Of a stretch of 64,000 nt of DNA, positions 44,603 through 53,783 are shown piece by piece. A program made the translations under genes and the position numbers. Numbering within the stretch: the first letter of the stretch is position 1; every line of letters begins with the position of its first letter. The notes under the pieces were generated by a model. That model ran no database searches and was not told where the DNA came from. It saw nothing but the letters and a program-made list of their open reading frames with translations. Source of the DNA: Stenotrophomonas sp. ATCM1_4 (GTDB lineage Bacteria; Pseudomonadota; Gammaproteobacteria; Xanthomonadales; Xanthomonadaceae); the NCBI RefSeq assembly GCF_004348115.1, contig NZ_QPFB01000001.1, forward strand, positions 2,652,773-2,716,772, in the 5' to 3' direction.

Positions 44603-44833
44603 ATGACCACCTTCACACGCCAGCAGCTAGACCATTGGGTTCAGGGGATGGCCGACCGGTTGAAGCCCGAGGCCGAAACCGCGCTTGCCGGCGACCTCGC
44701 CGAAATCGTGGCCGGGGAGGTCGAGGTGATCGAGCACCGCGTAGCGGCTGAAGACCGCGACTACTTCCATGACCAGGTGCAGGACGTCCTTGAAGCCCTG
44801 AAGTGCATCCGAGCGAGCCACCCCGATGAGTAA
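44603..44833 (+). CDS. Small hypothetical protein (76 aa)
   Basis: MTTFTRQQLDHWVQGMADRLKPE and so on, acidic, all-helical, soluble. It overlaps the following small gene by 8 nt, a sign of a coupled pair. Divergent from the SRAP gene with about 55 bp between starts. No function known. Confidence 0.6.
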   Translation: MTTFTRQQLDHWVQGMADRLKPEAETALAGDLAEIVAGEVEVIEHRVAAEDRDYFHDQVQDVLEALKCIRASHPDE

Positions 44834-45047
44834 CCAGCGAGCCGACTACGAACTGGCCTACGGCGAGATCGCTCACGCATATCAAGAGCACGGCGACACG
44901 CCGGCGTTCTGGGACATCTGCGACGCGGTCGAGGACCGGTTGATCGACACCTATCCCGACGACGACAGCGCGATCATCGAAATGATCGCCGCCTGGCTAG
45001 TCCACATGGGCGTCCAGCCCGAGGCGTCGCTGCACGGCAAGGTCTGA
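44826..45047 (+). CDS. Small hypothetical protein (73 aa), related to the 36.8-kb ORF
   Basis: MSNQRADYELAYGEIAHAYQEHG and so on. Shares the AYxxHGxxPxFW pattern with the 71-residue product at 36835-37050, suggesting a divergent duplicate. Acidic and helical. Coupled to the gene before it. The shared repeat begins immediately at its stop. Confidence 0.6.
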   Translation: MSNQRADYELAYGEIAHAYQEHGDTPAFWDICDAVEDRLIDTYPDDDSAIIEMIAAWLVHMGVQPEASLHGKV

Positions 45048-45126
45048 TACCCGCGGCCCTTCGATACCACCTCCAACCTACCTCTCGACTCCACGGTCAC
45101 GTTCCGACCCATAGCGGACATACACC
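45044..45126. repeat. Repeat shared with 38327-38408
   Basis: Same orientation and endpoints as the 38-kb copy (CTGATACCCGCGGCCC to CCGACCCATAGCGGACAT). The left edge coincides with the stop codon of the small gene at 44826. Confidence 0.65.
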
Positions 45127-45217
45127 GCCCAGAGACAACCGGGCGATACATAGCCCGAGTCCCGTTTACACAAAATCTGGGACAGGCCCAAGCCTGAAAC
45201 GCTCGTCCTAAGCCCCA

Positions 45218-46171
45218 TCATTGGTCGCGGCGAGATTCCAGGTTGGCATTAATCCACGACGACACGTCCGTTACCGGAATGGAGCGGCGTTGGTTGAACG
45301 TGCCGCTCTTGGCCCATGACATGCCGCGCCCCTGGGCAAAGGCTGCTCGGTACTTGCTCATCATGTTTTGCGGGTCGCGCGCCAGCTCATCCAGCAGGTA
45401 CTGCTCGGTCCATACCGACCGGGTGAAAGAGCGGCCAAGGCCCGTCTCCAGCTTGTCCGCCACTTCGCCGTAAGTCACGGTGTCGCCTGCCAGATACACA
45501 ATCTCGTTGCGGATACGCGGTTGGGCGAACACCACTTCGGTCGTCAGCGCGCCTATGTCGTCGGGAGTGGTCAACGTCACAGCAGTATCGAGGCTTCCCA
45601 GGGCGTGGACCGCATTGTTCTGCAGGTCAACGACGCCGAACTCTGGCTCGAACAGGTAGCTCATGAACATGCCGGTGGAGATGATGACCCACTCCGTCTG
45701 GTTCTGGCTGCGCAGCAGCTCACGCACGTCGAGCTGTGCGTCGAAGATGTCCTGTGGGCCGCCCCGGCCGATCACGTCGAAGTCGACTCCAAACTGCCAA
45801 GGGAAGTACCGGGGAATGCCTGACTGCAGCGCGGCTCGCGCCAGCTTCATCGGTGTGTTGATGCCAGCTGCATAGCCCGCGCACCCGATCACAGTGTCAT
45901 AGCGGGCGAAAACCACGGCAAGCTCATCGATGGAGCTTTTCACCAGGTCGCCCAGGACGATCTCGATGCCGAGGCTACGAATCTCCGCGATATCCCGATG
46001 CTTGGCAGGCACGGAGGATTCCACGGCGCTGGCGCGCAGCAGCACGCTGATCTTGGCACCGGCCACGCTTTTAGCTCGGCGTGCGAGGTTGCGGAGCACC
46101 GGCAGGCCGAGTTCGCCTGCACCGAGGACGAGAATGTTCTGAGACGTCGCGTTAGGATCTGATTGATTCAT
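45218..46171 (-). CDS. NmrA-like NAD(P)-binding reductase
   Basis: 317 residues from MNQSDPNATSQNILVLGAGELGLPVLRNLARR, where VLGAGELG is the nucleotide loop. The pattern IEIVLGDLVKSSIDEL, DTVIGCAGYAAG and YFPWQFGVDFD matches the isoflavone-reductase/NmrA group of atypical short-chain dehydrogenases. The substrate is unknown, perhaps aromatic aldehydes or quinones. Divergent from an HxlR regulator with 94 bp between them that hold an inverted repeat. Confidence 0.86.
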   Translation of the reverse strand: MNQSDPNATSQNILVLGAGELGLPVLRNLARRAKSVAGAKISVLLRASAVESSVPAKHRDIAEIRSLGIEIVLGDLVKSSIDELAVVFARYDTVIGCAGYAAGINTPMKLARAALQSGIPRYFPWQFGVDFDVIGRGGPQDIFDAQLDVRELLRSQNQTEWVIISTGMFMSYLFEPEFGVVDLQNNAVHALGSLDTAVTLTTPDDIGALTTEVVFAQPRIRNEIVYLAGDTVTYGEVADKLETGLGRSFTRSVWTEQYLLDELARDPQNMMSKYRAAFAQGRGMSWAKSGTFNQRRSIPVTDVSSWINANLESRRDQ

Positions 46172-46215
46172 CGTCAGGCAAAAAAGTGAGAAAGTACAGT
46201 CAGTCTAGCCACGCG

Positions 46216-46231
46216 CTTACATCAAGGTAAG
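46216..46231. promoter_or_regulatory. Operator candidate for the HxlR regulator
   Basis: CTTAC-ATCAAG-GTAAG, an inverted repeat in the shared promoter region of the divergent HxlR and NmrA-like genes. TTAC...GTAA symmetry is the usual HxlR-family site. Confidence 0.55.
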
Positions 46232-46265
46232 AAGGCACACGCGTGATACCGGGAGCAAAACCACA

Positions 46266-46679
46266 GTGAACCGAGACGAAATTCTTCAATACGCGCAGAA
46301 CGTTTGCGATGGCCTGCGAGACGATGACGATGGGGTGCGACGCGAGGTGCTTGCGCATGCCGGAAACCGCTGGTCGCTTGGCATTCTTCATACGCTGGGG
46401 GTGTATGGCAGGCTGCGCCACGCGGAGATTGGCAGGCGTATGCATGGGGTCACCCAGCGCATGCTGACGCTGACACTGCGGCAGTTGGAGCGTGATGGCT
46501 TAGTGCTGCGCCATGACTTCGAAGAGGTGCCGCCCAGGGTGGAATACGAGCTGTCGGAAACCGGAATGGACTTGCTCCTGCGCATGGTGCCGCTGTGGAC
46601 GTGGATCGTCGAAAATGCAGACCACTTTCGGGAAGCTCGGCAAACGTTTGACACTCTTCACCGCGATACCGGCTCATAG
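46266..46679 (+). CDS. HxlR family transcriptional regulator
   Basis: 137 residues from a GTG start (MNRDEILQYAQNVCDGLRDD). The winged helix-turn-helix is clear: RREVLAHAGNRWSLGILHTLGVYGRLRHAEIGRRMHGVTQRMLTLTLRQLERDGLVLRHDFEEVPPRVEYELSETG in family order. A cysteine (C14) lies in the N-terminal helix, as in redox-sensing members. It most likely controls the divergent NmrA-like reductase through the CTTAC/GTAAG site. Unusual as cargo at the edge of a phage tail operon. Confidence 0.88.
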   Translation: MNRDEILQYAQNVCDGLRDDDDGVRREVLAHAGNRWSLGILHTLGVYGRLRHAEIGRRMHGVTQRMLTLTLRQLERDGLVLRHDFEEVPPRVEYELSETGMDLLLRMVPLWTWIVENADHFREARQTFDTLHRDTGS

Positions 46680-46789
46680 GCTGCTGTGGTGCTGACTAAT
46701 AAGGCGGTCAGCCAAGAATTCATCGCCAACGGCAGCTCCTGGCCGATAGCGGCCACCTCCGTCGAACCAGGCATCGCTCTGCGTCACGG

Positions 46790-47170
46790 CTATGGCAGCC
46801 CCGCGGCCGGCTCCGGCTCCGCGCCGATCCCGAAGTGCTGCGCCGCCCGCTGGACGAAGGCAGCCTTGATCCCGGCAACGATCACTGCGGCGGCCAGCGG
46901 TTCGGGGAGGCCCAAATCGTAGCTGTTCCCGAGCACCTCCTCGATGCTGTTCTCCAACTGCGGACCCAATGCCTCGCCGCGCTTGAACGCGCCAATATAG
47001 CTCCACCATTGGGTATGCCAGATGACCTTTCCTTGCGTGCTCGGTGTCCCGTCGTCGTTGGGCGTGAAGAAGATTTCCGCCCGCCGGCACATCAGCACAT
47101 CCCGGTTCGCTTCGTCGTAGACACGCTCCACGTCGCCACCTTCCGTTACCCGCATTACCTGCTCGCTCAT
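46790..47170 (-). CDS. Last gene of the phage tail operon, unknown
   Basis: 126 residues from MSEQVMRVTEGGDVERVYDEANRDVLMCRR. Soluble, with a hydrophobic stretch in the C-terminal third (PLAAAVIVAGIKAAF). Starts 2 bp after the stop of the upstream tail gene. The position at the end of the tail-fibre genes suggests an accessory tail protein or fibre chaperone; no family recognised. Confidence 0.6.
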   Translation of the reverse strand: MSEQVMRVTEGGDVERVYDEANRDVLMCRRAEIFFTPNDDGTPSTQGKVIWHTQWWSYIGAFKRGEALGPQLENSIEEVLGNSYDLGLPEPLAAAVIVAGIKAAFVQRAAQHFGIGAEPEPAAGLP

Positions 47171-47172
47171 GC

Positions 47173-47877
47173 TCAGTACCCCGAAACGTCAACAGTGATG
47201 ATTTGCATCTGGTTGCTTGAAGCCACTGGAGCCGGCGCGGCCCAAGGCGCATAAGAGCCCTCCCCCGTGTTCTGGGATGCGACGGTGCAGCCTGTGGCCG
47301 ATGATGTGATCAGGCTCGCGGAGCACGCCCACATCCAGTTAGATGATGGGGTGGCCTGGTTGCCCATCCAGCGATAGGCCGGGATGGGAACGATCTGGGC
47401 ATACTGCCCGGCCGGCAGCACGACCGACCCCGATGCCGATGTGCCGGTCAGCACGGTGGAGTTGACGACCCGCATGTACCGCTGCCGCGAATCGAACACC
47501 GGCTTCCCCTGGCCATCGAACAGGCGAATGCCCGCGCCGCCCCCGCCCAGCACCTTTGGTCGGTCGAAAACGAATACCTCGATCTCGTCCGTTGGCACTG
47601 CCCCTGCGCCATGCGCCGAGATCCAACCGAACTCCCAGCCGCCCGACACCGGCCGCGCGCGCATCACGGTCCACGGCTTGCTGCTGCGCGCCGCGACGAT
47701 GGGGCGGTCCAGTCCCGGCAGCGACAGCAACGCTTGGTTGCCATAGCCGCCGGTCACTGGCCCGGTGTTGCCCGCGTTGAACTTCACCGTGTGCTTAGAC
47801 ACAAATGCGTAGTTGAAAAATCGCTCATCGATGATCAATTTCAGGCCATCGTTCCTGATCTGAAATCCCGCACGCAT
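47173..47877 (-). CDS. Putative phage tail fibre/tip accessory protein
   Basis: 234 residues from MRAGFQIRNDGLKLIIDERFFNY. Beta-rich with many Gly/Ser and a repeated display-like character (SASGSVVLPAGQYAQIVPIP). The ATG shares one base with the stop of the preceding gene. Located directly after the J-like gene, which suggests a tail-tip or receptor-binding component. Confidence 0.65.
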   Translation of the reverse strand: MRAGFQIRNDGLKLIIDERFFNYAFVSKHTVKFNAGNTGPVTGGYGNQALLSLPGLDRPIVAARSSKPWTVMRARPVSGGWEFGWISAHGAGAVPTDEIEVFVFDRPKVLGGGGAGIRLFDGQGKPVFDSRQRYMRVVNSTVLTGTSASGSVVLPAGQYAQIVPIPAYRWMGNQATPSSNWMWACSASLITSSATGCTVASQNTGEGSYAPWAAPAPVASSNQMQIITVDVSGY

Positions 47878-48140
47878 CAGAACGTCCCGTAGTAGAAGCG
47901 GCCAGGCCCTGACCAGCTCAAAGTTGTGCCGCTGACCGTGGGCAGCATGAAGTTGCTGGGGTACATGATCCCGTTCTGATCCAGCACAGGGAACACAAAT
48001 GGCGTGCCCTCGGCCAGCTCTGGAACCACAACCGAGCCGGCCGAAGCCGGCTCTATGTATCCAAGCAAGCGCGTTGCACGGCTCGTCAGTGTCAGCTCAA
48101 CGACGTTCGCAGCGTTCCGCGTCCTAAGTCCTGCTGGCAT
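47877..48140 (-). CDS. Small phage tail-tip protein
   Basis: 87 residues from MPAGLRTRNAANVVELTLTSRATRLLGYIE. All-beta pattern; it resembles the N-terminal strand region of the next gene in composition. Starts 12 bp after the J-like gene stop and overlaps the next start by one base. Confidence 0.6.
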   Translation of the reverse strand: MPAGLRTRNAANVVELTLTSRATRLLGYIEPASAGSVVVPELAEGTPFVFPVLDQNGIMYPSNFMLPTVSGTTLSWSGPGRFYYGTF

Positions 48141-48152
48141 CTATGCCTCCCT

Positions 48153-51100
48153 TCAGTCAACAAGCAGCCCGAACTCCGCCCGCTTGACGTTGTTGTTGTC
48201 CCAGATAGTGACCAGGGTGTTCATGATCTCCATCGCGCCCTGTGCGTTGGAACCACGGATGATGGTTTGGCCTGCAGTGGTCTTGCACTCAATGCAGTTC
48301 GCAGTGGTGCAGTTGGCTGCGCCGATGTTCGGGCCGAACCACTCCATCAGCGCGCCACCGACACCGAAACCAACGCCGATGATCTTCTGGTAGCTCGCGT
48401 TGAAGACACGCAAGTAGTTCCCGGTGATCTCGATGCTTGCCGCCGCGCCATCTGCGGCCAGGAGCCGGAAGTAGTCCATGATGAAAGTCGTCCCGCCGCG
48501 CAGCCCATCGTTCTCAGTAACCGAGCCGATCCACCGGCCGTTCACGTCGGTAGCAAGGGTCTGCTTCGCCTTCAACCGCCCGTCCACGCCGTCGATTCCA
48601 ACCGACAGGGCTTGCGTGACGCTGGCGTACTTTGCATCCAAGCCCGCGGCAGACTCGGACCATGCCGACGGAGTGCTCTTCCCGGCCACCGCCTCCTCCA
48701 CCATGGGCCGCACAAGCCAGGCGTACGGCGGGTTGGATGTCCCTTGCACGATCCACGCAAGGCGACCACGGCGCGCGGCGGCTGGAGCAGCACCAATGGA
48801 CGACACACGGTCATATAGTCGCAGGGACGTTCCGCCGTCCTTCCGCGGCACCACAGCAGACGGTGTTTCCCCGCAGTAGCCGCCGCCGGGGCCGTCGTAG
48901 AACACGATGTAGACGCCACTGCCAGCCTGCTGGTCGGCCAGCCAAGCAGAGGCCATGTAGACCGCCTGCGGCGTTACATCGAACTCCGGAGATGCATAGA
49001 CCACGACACCCGTAGGGCCCGGCAGGACCATTTGGAACCCGAACATGCCCGGGGGCATCCACGTACCACCGGTCTGCCGCTGCACATCAGGCGTTCCGCC
49101 CGTTGAGTTGGCGATGATGTCCCACGCCACCGGCGTAGCGAGGTTTGCCCCGGCCAGCAGGTTCCCACTTCCGCTGGGTGCATCCAGGCTCACCTGTGTG
49201 ATCGCCGCAGCGAACTCCTCGCCTTGGTCATCGAGGTCGGTCCTCAACTGCTGCAGCGCCGTGGCTGTCCCCCCTTGGGCCTCGGTGACCGTGCCAACAT
49301 CGGCCCAATATTCCGCATTCGGCGGCGGCTGGTTGACCGGCACCGCCTTCACTGCGCGGTACATTCGGCCGTCCTTATAGACGACCGTGTCGGCCGCGTA
49401 GCCTTCCTCTGCTGCGTACTCGGTTCCCATCAGGGCCAAAGACTTGGCAGCCTTGAGTTCCGCCAGGGCAGCCGCATGCTCTGCCGCTTCAATCGCCGAC
49501 TGCTGGGCGGCCTGCTCGGCGGTGATCTCATCAAGCGCCTGTCCCAGGTTCTTCGCAAGAGTGCGGTGCAGGATCTGCATGCCCGTGGACAGCTCCCCCG
49601 ACGTGTTGCGGCTGCGGCAGGCGAACGTCCAGTCGCCCGCCTCCGGCACCACCGCCTCGAAGGCCGCGGTGTGGAACCCACTGTCGCCTACCGGCGTCAT
49701 GTCCTCCCAGACCGGAGCCGCTACGGTTCCGGCAACGTAGCGGATCTCCACGCCGGCGAAGTCCGCCGATTGGATGGTGTCCTGCAGCCAGCCCCAGGTG
49801 TACAGGCGTACGCCACCACTGCGCTCCTGGACGTCGAACAGATCGACCAGCACCGGCGGTACGTCCGCACCGATCGTTGCATAGGTCTTGGACACCGCAA
49901 CGCCGGCCTCACCCTCCGGCGAGTACGGCCGTACGATGATGGTGTACACATCGGCCTGCGGAATGCGCCACGTGGCGGTGCGGGTCCGCGTTTGGGCGAC
50001 CTCACGCAGTTCCCCCTCCTGACCGGTGGCCTGCACGATGATGTTGCCCACCGGCCCGGTCACGTCGAAGGTGGCCGTCAGCTCAGTGAACACGGTGTTG
50101 CCCTGGACCACCAGCTGTTCGGTGACGGCGACGTTGGAGGCAACCGGCCGCGTCTGCAGCAGCGAGCCGTCGGGGGAAGGCACGTAGTGGCCGGTGAGGA
50201 CGTAGTTCCAGAACTCCGGGCCTTCGGCCACCACGCGCACGCTGGCGCCCTTCAGGTCGCTCTCCGGCTCCACCGAAACGACGCGCACGCGCAGCCCCGG
50301 GGTCTGCTTGAAGTCGTAGATCCAGATCGTGTCGTGCGCAGGATTGCCGGCGGCACTGCCCGGCAGCGCGGCATCGGTCGGCCAGGCGTCCAGCAGCTCG
50401 ATGGTGTCGGTCTGGCCAGTGAAAGGCTTGACCCGGAGCACCCGGTACACGCGCTCGCCTGGGATACGCAAGCCGAAGTAGACACTGCTGGTGCTGGGCG
50501 CAGGAACAGGCTCATCCAGGATGAGCGACACTGTGCTCCCGGCCGGGACGAAAGCTACTCGCTCAATCTGGGTGAACACCTGCGGCTGGCCATCGACAAA
50601 TCGGACCTTCTCGACCTCCACGTCACGGAACGGCGGTGGTGCGCCATCCACAAGGACCGCGCGGACCCGGCCACCGAACCCCCACTGGGTCATATCGTGC
50701 TGCATGGCCAGCAGCGACAGGCGCTGATAGCTCAGGTGCTCGATGTCGGTGCTGTAGCTGATGTCCTTGTACTGATAGAGCGACTGGGCCAAGTGCCAGC
50801 GGGCCAGGCGCGCGGCGTGTTCCTCGGTGGTGACACCCTCGCCCGTGACCTGCGCCGGGTTGAGCATGGTCGTCACGCCCGGCGCCGGCACCCGGATCGT
50901 CTTGGTTTCCCAGGTGGTGCCGTCGGCGTAGGTGTACTCGATGCCGTCGGCGGCATTGCTGAGCGTGTAATCGACCTGAAACTGGCCCTTCTTGATCGTG
51001 GCCATGTTGACGACGCCGGACAACGGCTGCTCCTGTGCCGCCCACACGACGCCCAGGCGGCCACCGGCCCAGGTGATCTGCCCGAAGCCGGCCAGCGCGA

Positions 51101-52586
51101 TCGCGGCCAAGACCTGGTCATGGTTGCGCGCATCCTTGATCAGGAAGTCGTAACGGTAGCCATTGGCCGCGCAGTGCAGCGAGAAGGCCTTCAGGGACTC
51201 GATGTCGATCTGCGCGTCCGACAGGGCCATGCCACCCAGCAGCCGACCCTCGCGGACGATGCCGCGGGCATAGGCGAGGATCTGCGCGCCCGGGTTGCTG
51301 GTCTCCTGGGTCGCCCACTCGGTACCGGTCCAGACCGGGATCGGGTCAGCATGGCCGATCGCACGCAGCTCGTCCGGGGAGCCATTGAGCTGGCCGGTTG
51401 CCTTCAGCTTCACGCCGGTGCGGGAAATGCCGGTGTAGTCGGCCTCATCCACCTGCACGCTGGTGAGGGTCGTCCAGGCAAAGACCGCCTGGGCCCCGCT
51501 GCCGTTGGTGTTCAGGCCGGCGGTGCGCACGCGGACGTCGTACTGGCCGCGCGCCACGTCCTTGGCGTAGCCGACCCGGTGCAGCTTGGTCTTGTTGCTG
51601 TTGAGCGTGTAGCTCCCGAAGCTCAGCCAGCTGGTGGTACCGGTCGGCCGGTACTGGATCTCGACGCGCTCGGTGTTGTTCTTGTCCTTGCCCTTGCTGG
51701 TTTTGTCGTACAGCTGGTACTCGATCGCCACGACCAGCCGCACGGTGTCGGCCGAGCCCGTGCGCTCCACCCACGCCGAGGGCTGGTGCTTCGGGTCGCT
51801 GCCGGTGTCGATCAGCTGCCCACCGTCGATCACGTCGGCGTTGCTGTACAGGGGGATGGCCTGCTCCGGCATCTGGCTGTAGCCGGCGTGGAAGACCTGC
51901 GCCCCCTCGTAGGTGCTGAGCAGCGTGTCGCCGTTGTAGAACTCTTCCACGCGGCCCACGTTGATGCCGGCGCACAGCAACATGCCCAGATACTGGTCGT
52001 TGCCCTCGTACCACGTGTACGGCTTGCTCAGCAGGTCAGGCGTCAGGCGTACGCGCCCGAACAGCAGCGGCAGCGGATCGTAGGGGCGCAGCTGGTTGCG
52101 CGCGCCGGTGATCGAGTACACCGAGTCCTGCTGCTGGCCAACGGCCTTGGGCGGCTTGGGCGCCAGCACCTTGTTGATCAGCATCGAACCGGCAATGTAG
52201 ACCGCCGACTGCACGGCCAACGTGCCCAGCGCGGTCGACGTGCCCAGGGTGAAGCCGGCGATCGCGCCACCGCCGAAGGTGAAGTAGGTCAGCGCAATCA
52301 TGGCGACAACGGCCAGCGCGGAGCGTCCGACGCCACCGCGCACCTCGATCACCTGGCCCGCCTTCGGGTAGACGTGATGCCACAGGTGGCGCTCGACCGG
52401 CAGGCCACCCACCGACACGGCCCACGGCTGCCCGTCCAGCTCGGGCACGTTGCGCATCAGCAGGGCATACAGGCTCTCGCCCGGACGCGCCTCCCACACC
52501 GTGTTCCGCTGGCCGTCCAGCAGCATCGGGTGCGGCGTGACGATCAGCTGCCCGGGTTCGGCGCGCGGCAGTTCCATCAGACCCAT
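48153..52586 (-). CDS. Phage central tail-tip/host-specificity protein (lambda J-like)
   Basis: 1477 residues, the largest gene in view. The N-terminus LIVTPHPMLLDGQRNTVWEAR and a hydrophobic segment (about 92-140) are followed by the conserved J hub region (QQDSVYSITGARNQLRPYDPLPLLFGRVRLTPDLLS, EEFYNGDTLLST). Fibronectin-like beta domains and a coiled part (LKAAKSLALMG) come next, then a C-terminal variable region that probably recognises the host. It overlaps the NlpC/P60 gene by 10 nt. There is no separate I-like gene between K and J. Confidence 0.92.
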   Translation of the reverse strand: MGLMELPRAEPGQLIVTPHPMLLDGQRNTVWEARPGESLYALLMRNVPELDGQPWAVSVGGLPVERHLWHHVYPKAGQVIEVRGGVGRSALAVVAMIALTYFTFGGGAIAGFTLGTSTALGTLAVQSAVYIAGSMLINKVLAPKPPKAVGQQQDSVYSITGARNQLRPYDPLPLLFGRVRLTPDLLSKPYTWYEGNDQYLGMLLCAGINVGRVEEFYNGDTLLSTYEGAQVFHAGYSQMPEQAIPLYSNADVIDGGQLIDTGSDPKHQPSAWVERTGSADTVRLVVAIEYQLYDKTSKGKDKNNTERVEIQYRPTGTTSWLSFGSYTLNSNKTKLHRVGYAKDVARGQYDVRVRTAGLNTNGSGAQAVFAWTTLTSVQVDEADYTGISRTGVKLKATGQLNGSPDELRAIGHADPIPVWTGTEWATQETSNPGAQILAYARGIVREGRLLGGMALSDAQIDIESLKAFSLHCAANGYRYDFLIKDARNHDQVLAAIALAGFGQITWAGGRLGVVWAAQEQPLSGVVNMATIKKGQFQVDYTLSNAADGIEYTYADGTTWETKTIRVPAPGVTTMLNPAQVTGEGVTTEEHAARLARWHLAQSLYQYKDISYSTDIEHLSYQRLSLLAMQHDMTQWGFGGRVRAVLVDGAPPPFRDVEVEKVRFVDGQPQVFTQIERVAFVPAGSTVSLILDEPVPAPSTSSVYFGLRIPGERVYRVLRVKPFTGQTDTIELLDAWPTDAALPGSAAGNPAHDTIWIYDFKQTPGLRVRVVSVEPESDLKGASVRVVAEGPEFWNYVLTGHYVPSPDGSLLQTRPVASNVAVTEQLVVQGNTVFTELTATFDVTGPVGNIIVQATGQEGELREVAQTRTRTATWRIPQADVYTIIVRPYSPEGEAGVAVSKTYATIGADVPPVLVDLFDVQERSGGVRLYTWGWLQDTIQSADFAGVEIRYVAGTVAAPVWEDMTPVGDSGFHTAAFEAVVPEAGDWTFACRSRNTSGELSTGMQILHRTLAKNLGQALDEITAEQAAQQSAIEAAEHAAALAELKAAKSLALMGTEYAAEEGYAADTVVYKDGRMYRAVKAVPVNQPPPNAEYWADVGTVTEAQGGTATALQQLRTDLDDQGEEFAAAITQVSLDAPSGSGNLLAGANLATPVAWDIIANSTGGTPDVQRQTGGTWMPPGMFGFQMVLPGPTGVVVYASPEFDVTPQAVYMASAWLADQQAGSGVYIVFYDGPGGGYCGETPSAVVPRKDGGTSLRLYDRVSSIGAAPAAARRGRLAWIVQGTSNPPYAWLVRPMVEEAVAGKSTPSAWSESAAGLDAKYASVTQALSVGIDGVDGRLKAKQTLATDVNGRWIGSVTENDGLRGGTTFIMDYFRLLAADGAAASIEITGNYLRVFNASYQKIIGVGFGVGGALMEWFGPNIGAANCTTANCIECKTTAGQTIIRGSNAQGAMEIMNTLVTIWDNNNVKRAEFGLLVD

Positions 52587-52969
52587 GTGTAATAGCCCTC
52601 AATCGTGAGCCCGAAGTCGGGCAGTTCCCGGACGCGGTGCAGGATGCTGCAGCCGGTCTTCTCGTTGGCGTGGAGCACCCACGGTTCGTGGGCGAGGTAA
52701 AAGAAAACCCCGGCATGGCCGGGGCGTTTCTGTCCGTGTTCGATCATCAGTACCAGGTCACCGTCCAGCGGCGCTTCTGTTCGTCGCGCGTACGGCCTCG
52801 ACAACTCGCCGATGGTGGCCTGCCCCTCCGCACCGCGCGGGCGGCGCCCGGGCATCTGGATCTGCCGCCCGAACAGCTCGCGCTGCACCAGTGCCACCAG
52901 GTCGGCACAGTCAAAGGTGCCCTCGTCGTACGGCAGCAGGGTGAAGCGCTCGACGTCGGCCAGGCGCAT
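52577..52969 (-). CDS. Phage tail-tip NlpC/P60 peptidase (lambda K-like)
   Basis: 130 residues. Papain-like fold cell-wall peptidase with C21 (FDCADLV), H85 (RPGHAGVFF) and H100 (WVLHANEKTG). The JAMM domain found in lambda K is absent, giving a K protein reduced to its NlpC/P60 domain. Probably cleaves peptidoglycan during DNA entry or is inserted in tail-tip assembly. Start shares one base with the upstream stop. Confidence 0.87.
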   Translation of the reverse strand: MRLADVERFTLLPYDEGTFDCADLVALVQRELFGRQIQMPGRRPRGAEGQATIGELSRPYARRTEAPLDGDLVLMIEHGQKRPGHAGVFFYLAHEPWVLHANEKTGCSILHRVRELPDFGLTIEGYYTWV

Positions 52970-53430
52970 CAGAACGCACCCGGCGCGGTGAACGGGTTGT
53001 AGCGCAGGCGCACGGCCTGCTGCCGCATCAGTGCGTCGTAGCCGCAGCTGGCTGTCGCGGTGCGCGTGTTCACCGACACCTGGGTGATCGGCAGGATGTA
53101 GGTCCGCTCGATCACGTTGGGGTTTGCCCGGTCGCTGACCATCAGCTTGGCCTGCACGACGTCGTAGGGCTGCAGGCGCTCCAGGTCCTGGGTGATGCCC
53201 CGCCCGATGTTGTCCAGCGTCAGGACCGCCCGGGGCGTCTGCCCGGACACGTCGTCCGGCAGCTTGAAGCCGAACGGCACGCCGATGTACTCCACGCCGT
53301 TGCTTACCCAGTTCCGGGTGTCGTTGACGATGCGCAGGGTATCGGTGAAGGACGGCGCCGATACCTCCAGGAACAGCAGCACCCCGGCAAGGTCAGTGAC
53401 GCGCTGCCGGCGCTCCAGAAATGAGCTCAT
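52969..53430 (-). CDS. Phage tail-tip protein (DUF1833/L-like)
   Basis: 153 residues from MSSFLERRQRVTDLAGVLLFLEVSAP. The pattern of short beta-strands around NWVSNGVEYIGVPF and PRAVLTLDNIGR is typical of DUF1833 proteins occupying the lambda L position. Unlike lambda L it has one Cys only, so no iron-sulfur cluster is expected. Overlaps its upstream neighbour by 4 nt. Confidence 0.75.
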   Translation of the reverse strand: MSSFLERRQRVTDLAGVLLFLEVSAPSFTDTLRIVNDTRNWVSNGVEYIGVPFGFKLPDDVSGQTPRAVLTLDNIGRGITQDLERLQPYDVVQAKLMVSDRANPNVIERTYILPITQVSVNTRTATASCGYDALMRQQAVRLRYNPFTAPGAF

Positions 53431-53783
53431 CGCAGGTACTCCACAACGACTTCCATGCGATAGTCGCCCGCTTCTTTCTCATCGGGTGCAAGCTGGCCGA
53501 GCGCCCCACCTTCGAACCGGGCAGTAATGGTCTGTCCGGTGAACGGGTGGATCATGGTGAACCAACCAATCCGGACGATCTCGTCGAAGTACCAGTCCTC
53601 GAAGGTCAGGACAGCATCCATGCCAGTGAAGTAGAGCGTCATGCTCTGTTTCATCAGTACCTGGCTGTTCTCCAGCCGCTGCTTTGGAATGCCTCGCTCC
53701 ATCTCCGTGCGAAGGACCGACGGATCGAACGAGCGCCCCTGGCCATCGAAGACCACCCGGGCCACAGAAGGCATCGACGCCAT
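53427..53783 (-). CDS. Phage minor tail protein (M-like position)
   Basis: 118 residues from MASMPSVARVVFDGQGRSFDPSVLR. Beta-rich with EDWYFDEIVRIGWFTMIHPFTG in the middle, consistent with a distal-tail (Dit/M-like) subunit. Position between the tape measure and L-like genes supports this. Stop and start codons overlap both neighbours. Confidence 0.7.
   Translation of the reverse strand: MASMPSVARVVFDGQGRSFDPSVLRTEMERGIPKQRLENSQVLMKQSMTLYFTGMDAVLTFEDWYFDEIVRIGWFTMIHPFTGQTITARFEGGALGQLAPDEKEAGDYRMEVVVEYLR

Noticed and set aside
49224..52592. 1122-residue plus-strand frame opposite the J-like tail gene
   Set aside because: Antisense shadow; the minus-strand product has clear J-protein motifs and operon continuity.
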